NCBI RefSeq assembly: GCF_051400755.1 | Contig: NZ_JBLFFL010000004.1 | Span: forward strand, 124,001-188,000 | Length of the DNA: 64,000 nt | DNA from: Parapedobacter sp051400755 | GTDB lineage: Bacteria > Bacteroidota > Bacteroidia > Sphingobacteriales > Sphingobacteriaceae | Direction: 5' to 3' | Part shown: in pieces, positions 60,520-64,000 of the stretch | Position numbering within the stretch: position 1 is the first letter of the stretch | How the letters are laid out: each line of letters begins with the position of its first letter | The notes under the pieces: generated by a model | Told to the model about the DNA's origin: nothing | Database searches by the model: none | What the model saw: only the letters and a program-made list of their open reading frames with translations | Translations under genes and position numbers: made by a program

Positions 60520-62256
60520 TTAGATGTTTAATTTCGCACGTTGATCCAAAATATAGTCAGCTGTGCGCATCGACAGCGCCAGGATCGTCCACGTCAGGTT
60601 TTTGTCGCCCTGCTGCACAAACGGCCCTGCATCTACCACGAATAGGTTGCGGCAATCATGCGCTTGGCTCCACTTGTTGAGCACCGATGTCTTCGGATCA
60701 TCACCCATGCGCGTGGTGCCCCCCTCGTGGATGATTTTCCCTGGGGCTTCCAAGCCATACAGCGTTTCGGGTCCGGGCATGGGCGACGTGACAACGGCGC
60801 CCATCTCATGTAGCACACTTTGGAAAGTCTCCTGCATGTGCTTGGCCTGTGCCACCTCCTCGGCGGCCCACTTATAATGGAAGCGCAGCACGGGAATGCC
60901 GTACTTATCCACACGTGCCGGATCTATTTCACAATAGTTATCATGCCGCGCGAGGGCTGTGCCCCTACCGGCCATGCCTACGCCCGCTCCATAAAACCGT
61001 CGATAGTCTGCCTTCAATGACGCCCCGTATCCGCCCTGTTCGCGTTGCTGCCCGTCTTTGGTGGGCACGAGGTGGTTTACTCCCGGCACCCAGTCGAGGA
61101 AGCCATACGAAGGCATGTGCAAGCCGCCACCATATTCGATATGATACCCGCGGGGAAAACTCAACTTGCTATTGTCCAGCCACCATGGGGAATAGATGTG
61201 CACGCTGCCTACACCATCTTCGTTGTAGCGCTTGCGATCAAGCAGTTGCGGAAGGAACCCGCCAGCGCTGGCACCGGTAGAATCATGCAGATAGCGCCCC
61301 ACCAGCCCACTACTATTGCCCAGGCCGCCCGGGTGTGCCGCCGATTTGGAGTTGAGCAACAGGCGTGCGCTCTCGCAGGCACTGGCGCCGAGCACCACCA
61401 GCTTGCCCCTTACGGTATGCTCTTGCAGATCTCGCGTATCCACATAGGAAACACCGGTGGCCTGCCCTTCGTCATTGGTCAACACCTCGCGCACCATCGC
61501 ATGGTCGATAACCGTAAGGTTGCCGGTCTTCATTGCGGGTATCACCAGACAAGAAGAGGAAGAGAAATCGGCATACACTCGGCACGCCCTTCCGCATTGC
61601 CCGCAGTAGAAACATGTGCCGCGCCCTTCCGATCCGGGTAGCGCCTCCGTAAGGACCGACCCCCTACCCGTGATGACGGGAACACCCGCTTTCGTTGCAC
61701 CGCGCTTGATGTATAGTTCATTGAGCCGGGGTTTAGGCGGTTTTAAAAAGATGCCGTCAGGTTCGTTGTGGATGCCTTCTACCGTGCCATAGATGCCGAT
61801 CATGCGATCTACGCGGTCATAGTAAGGTTTGACCTCATCGTACGTGATCGGCCACTCGGCCGTAACCCCGTCTGTAGGTTTGAAATCATCGGGACCCATG
61901 CGCAACGAGATACGCCCCCAGTGATTGGTACGGCCACCCAGCATCCTTGCCCTAAACCATTCAAATGCCGTACCCGTTGCCCTGGTGTACGGCTCCCCAT
62001 CGAGCTCCCACCCGCCATAGGCCGCATCGAAGTCGCCAAATGGCCGCGTGGTGCTCGCACCGCGACGGGGCGACTCCCACGGCCAGCGCAGTTGCAAGGT
62101 ATCTTTTGCCGGATCGAAAAAAGGTCCCGCTTCCAACATCAGCACCTTCAGGCCTGCGTTGGCCAAGACATAACCTGCCATACCGCCCCCTGCACCCGAG
62201 CCCACTACGACAGCATCGTATACTGTAGGATTTTCTTTGATTTGATAAGAAATCAT
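60520..62256 (-). CDS. GMC-family oxidoreductase (FAD-dependent)
   Basis: 578 aa from ATG 62256 (MISYQIKENPTVYDAVVVGS); the frame opens 24 codons earlier. FAD fold VVGSGAGGGMAGYVLANAGL, then GGRTNHWGRISLRM, a Cys-rich insertion (CFYCGQCGRACRVY, three to four cysteines, FeS- or metal-like), and the C-terminal active site EGGTTRMGDD plus FVVDAGPFVQQGDKNLTWTI. Oxidises an alcohol or sugar group. Forms a pair with the subunit-3-like protein, like periplasmic gluconate-type dehydrogenases. Confidence 0.9.
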   Translation of the reverse strand: MISYQIKENPTVYDAVVVGSGAGGGMAGYVLANAGLKVLMLEAGPFFDPAKDTLQLRWPWESPRRGASTTRPFGDFDAAYGGWELDGEPYTRATGTAFEWFRARMLGGRTNHWGRISLRMGPDDFKPTDGVTAEWPITYDEVKPYYDRVDRMIGIYGTVEGIHNEPDGIFLKPPKPRLNELYIKRGATKAGVPVITGRGSVLTEALPGSEGRGTCFYCGQCGRACRVYADFSSSSCLVIPAMKTGNLTVIDHAMVREVLTNDEGQATGVSYVDTRDLQEHTVRGKLVVLGASACESARLLLNSKSAAHPGGLGNSSGLVGRYLHDSTGASAGGFLPQLLDRKRYNEDGVGSVHIYSPWWLDNSKLSFPRGYHIEYGGGLHMPSYGFLDWVPGVNHLVPTKDGQQREQGGYGASLKADYRRFYGAGVGMAGRGTALARHDNYCEIDPARVDKYGIPVLRFHYKWAAEEVAQAKHMQETFQSVLHEMGAVVTSPMPGPETLYGLEAPGKIIHEGGTTRMGDDPKTSVLNKWSQAHDCRNLFVVDAGPFVQQGDKNLTWTILALSMRTADYILDQRAKLNI

Positions 62257-62705
62257 AATCGTTGGTTTATCTTCATAATGTTTAGTTTGATCGGCTCCGC
62301 CATGGCAGACGAAGCCCATCTGCTTCAAACTTAGATAAAGTTGCTTCGAAATGCAAACTTAATCACGTGAAATAAAAAAGCAACGTTATTCGCTGCGGCC
62401 TGCTTCCATAGGTGCTCATGAATGCTACGCATTTATCGATCTCTCCTCTGCCATTGAGAACGGCGAAGCCCTCTTGAACACCATTGAAAAAGAAATTGTT
62501 CAAGTGAAAAAACAACTTTTATAGAGGAAATATAATAGATATTTAGATATTGACCATAATCTTCAAAAGAATCACCGAACGAATGAACCCTACGGCGTTC
62601 ACCTAATCCGATAAAAGTAGTACTTTCGTTGGAACTTTGAGCAAGTTTCGGATTGTGCAGGACGACCAAGGTCACGATCTTTGTCAGGTACCATCACTCC
62701 ATGTC

Positions 62706-63563
62706 ATGAACGAACAAGAGACCATCAACTATAATCGGATCGCAGTAGCGATTGATTATATCAAACAACATTTTAAGGAGCAACCTTCCCTCGAGGAGGT
62801 AGCCGAACAAGTACACCTAAGTCCCTACTATTTCCAGCGGCTTTTTACCGAATGGGCGGGCACCAGTCCCAAAAAATTCCTCCAGTATATCAGCATGCAA
62901 CACGCGAAGCACCTCTTGAAAGAGCGGCAGGCGACCCTATTTGAAACCGCCTTCGAAACCGGTCTATCGGGCACGAGCCGCCTGCATGACCTATTCGTCA
63001 ATATCGAGGGGATGACACCAGCGGAATACCGAAACGGGGGGCAGCAGCTGGTCATCCGATACAGCTTTGCCGAAAGCCCTTTTGGAAATCTCATCGTAGC
63101 TGCGACCAGTAAGGGGATCTGCTATATGGCCTTCTACGAAGACGAATGGATGGCCGTGGAGGGGTTGAAGCGCAGTTTTCCCCATGCGGCGTTTGAGAAC
63201 GAGCGGGACGCGATACAGGAAAATGCCTTAATCATTTTCCGAAACGACTGGAGCAAACTTTCCGAAATCAAGCTGCACCTGAAAGGTACAGACTTTCAAT
63301 TGAAAGTCTGGGAGGCGCTACTCAAAATCCCAATGGGCAAACTCGCTACCTATGGCCTTATTGCCGAAGGAATCGGCAGTCCCGCCGCTTCGAGGGCCGT
63401 GGGAACCGCCATCGGCAGCAACCCCGTGGCCTACCTGATCCCTTGCCACCGGGTCATCCAATCGACCGGCCACATCGGGGGCTATATGTGGGGCAGCACA
63501 CGAAAAACAGCCATTATCGGCTGGGAAAGCGCACAAATGGAACGACAAGATGAAGTTATTTGA
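62706..63563 (+). CDS. AraC-HTH + O6-alkylguanine-DNA alkyltransferase (Ada-like without the N-terminal phosphotriester domain)
   Basis: 285 aa from ATG 62706. Residues ~10-105: AraC helix-turn-helix (QPSLEEVAEQVHLSPYYFQR). Residues ~120-280: alkyltransferase, acceptor Cys in YLIPCHRVIQSTGHIGGY preceded by GTAIGSNPVAY. It repairs O6-alkylguanine by irreversible self-alkylation and may regulate itself. It lacks the cysteine-rich N-terminal Ada domain. The last 14 bases overlap the alkB-like gene, so they are coupled. Confidence 0.9.
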   Translation: MNEQETINYNRIAVAIDYIKQHFKEQPSLEEVAEQVHLSPYYFQRLFTEWAGTSPKKFLQYISMQHAKHLLKERQATLFETAFETGLSGTSRLHDLFVNIEGMTPAEYRNGGQQLVIRYSFAESPFGNLIVAATSKGICYMAFYEDEWMAVEGLKRSFPHAAFENERDAIQENALIIFRNDWSKLSEIKLHLKGTDFQLKVWEALLKIPMGKLATYGLIAEGIGSPAASRAVGTAIGSNPVAYLIPCHRVIQSTGHIGGYMWGSTRKTAIIGWESAQMERQDEVI

Positions 63564-64000
63564 AGACGTGATCGACGAAACACGGAACCTGCTGCCCCGG
63601 GATGGTACGGTACAGTACTATGGTCAACTGCTTCCGCCCCGGGCGGCGGACTACTACCTCGAGCGTTTACTATCCACCATCCCATGGAGGCCTGACGAAG
63701 CCGTAATCTTCGGCAAGCACTACCTCACCAAACGAAAGGTGGCCTGGTATGCCGACGTACCTTATGAATATACCTATTCGAATACCACCAAGCGGGCACT
63801 GATGTGGACAGCCGAATTGCTGAAACTAAAAACGCTGGTAGAGGCAAAAACGGGTGAGCGCTTCAACTCATGCCTACTGAACCTCTACCACGCTGGTGAT
63901 GAGGGCATGGCGTGGCATAGCGACGACGAGAAAGACCTGAAGAAAAACGGAGCCATCGCCTCCTTAAGCCTGGGGGCCGAGCGAAAGTTTGCCTTTCGCC
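63550..64000 (+). CDS. alkB: AlkB-like 2-oxoglutarate/Fe(II) dioxygenase, cut by the window edge
   Basis: 150 codons, no stop in the window. MKLFEDVIDETRNLLPRDGT ... FNSCLLNLYHAGDEGMAWHS then DDEKDL holds the Fe(II) H-x-D; the distal His and Arg would lie beyond the edge. Removes methyl groups from N1-methyladenine/N3-methylcytosine. Co-transcribed with the Ada-like gene, overlapping by 14 bases; an alkylation-repair pair. Confidence 0.88.
   Translation, partial: MKLFEDVIDETRNLLPRDGTVQYYGQLLPPRAADYYLERLLSTIPWRPDEAVIFGKHYLTKRKVAWYADVPYEYTYSNTTKRALMWTAELLKLKTLVEAKTGERFNSCLLNLYHAGDEGMAWHSDDEKDLKKNGAIASLSLGAERKFAFR

Noticed and set aside
1..64000. tRNA, rRNA, CRISPR arrays, complete insertion sequences or a prophage
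   Set aside because: Scanned for by eye (T-loop GTTCGA motifs, regularly spaced repeats, transposase and phage structural motifs) without a convincing match; a covariance-model search would be decisive.

Overview
The window looks like chromosomal DNA of a Sphingobacteriaceae-type Bacteroidota (Parapedobacter/Pedobacter/Sphingobacterium-like). The reasons are SusC/SusD proteins, SusC-TlpA pairs with carboxypeptidase-like regulatory domains, FecR-less ECF sigma modules, DUF6249 and DUF6934 proteins, abundant AHSA1/VOC/DoxX small proteins, and promoters of the Bacteroidota type (TTTG-N19-TAnnTTTG). No rRNA, tRNA or CRISPR array was seen.

Layout. 1-1565 (minus): the start of a SusC-like transporter preceded by a TlpA-like thioredoxin. 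1566-2100: a gene-free stretch full of inverted repeats. 2.1-13.5 kb: an AT-richer accessory (defence-type) island with an HTH regulator, a DUF6934 pair, an unknown gene, a HipA-like kinase/DUF3037 pair, a large type IIG restriction-modification enzyme, a DUF5655 nuclease, a Panacea-like gene and a broken WYL regulator at the right edge. 13.6-15.1 kb: ECF sigma module 1. 15.2-21 kb: secreted unknowns, an S41 peptidase and several decayed genes (SLOG protein, toxin, Rpn nuclease). 21-34 kb: housekeeping-like accessory metabolism (two Gfo/Idh/MocA oxidoreductases, VOC and AHSA1 proteins, AraC regulators, SDR, CvfB-like protein). 33.2-39.2 kb: a SusC-SusD-YdcF-like operon. 39.4-46.9 kb: a DoxX-like gene behind tandem operators, then ECF sigma module 2 with a phospholipase C, and small proteins. 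46.9-52 kb: a nonsense-broken gene, an SMP-30 lactonase, and a large propeller/HEAT/cytochrome c lipoprotein. 52.2-54.2 kb: a response regulator/CBS-histidine kinase operon and a candidate small RNA. 54.3-64 kb: an EamA transporter, serine hydrolase, DinB, MRJP-like protein, GNAT, a GMC oxidoreductase pair, and an Ada/AlkB DNA-alkylation repair pair cut by the right edge.

The standout system is at 6.2-11.5 kb. The type IIG enzyme carries its DNA-recognition (TaqI-C-like) domain at the C-terminus. Immediately downstream, in opposite orientation, lies a second, promoterless and ATG-less copy of that domain with a different sequence. A 19-bp inverted repeat (one mismatch) marks the exact start of both copies in the same reading phase. 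An Mpi-family serine invertase gene sits just outside. Inversion of the 1.7-kb segment would swap the recognition domain in frame, giving a two-state, phase-variable restriction-modification/methylation system driven by an invertase family best known for flipping capsule promoters.

A second theme is regulatory: the motif TGCAACTT-N12-16-(C/A)GTC recurs upstream of the first sigma gene and of both DUF6249 genes, suggesting that the two ECF modules share promoter logic; module 2 places a secreted phospholipase C in the sigma operon.
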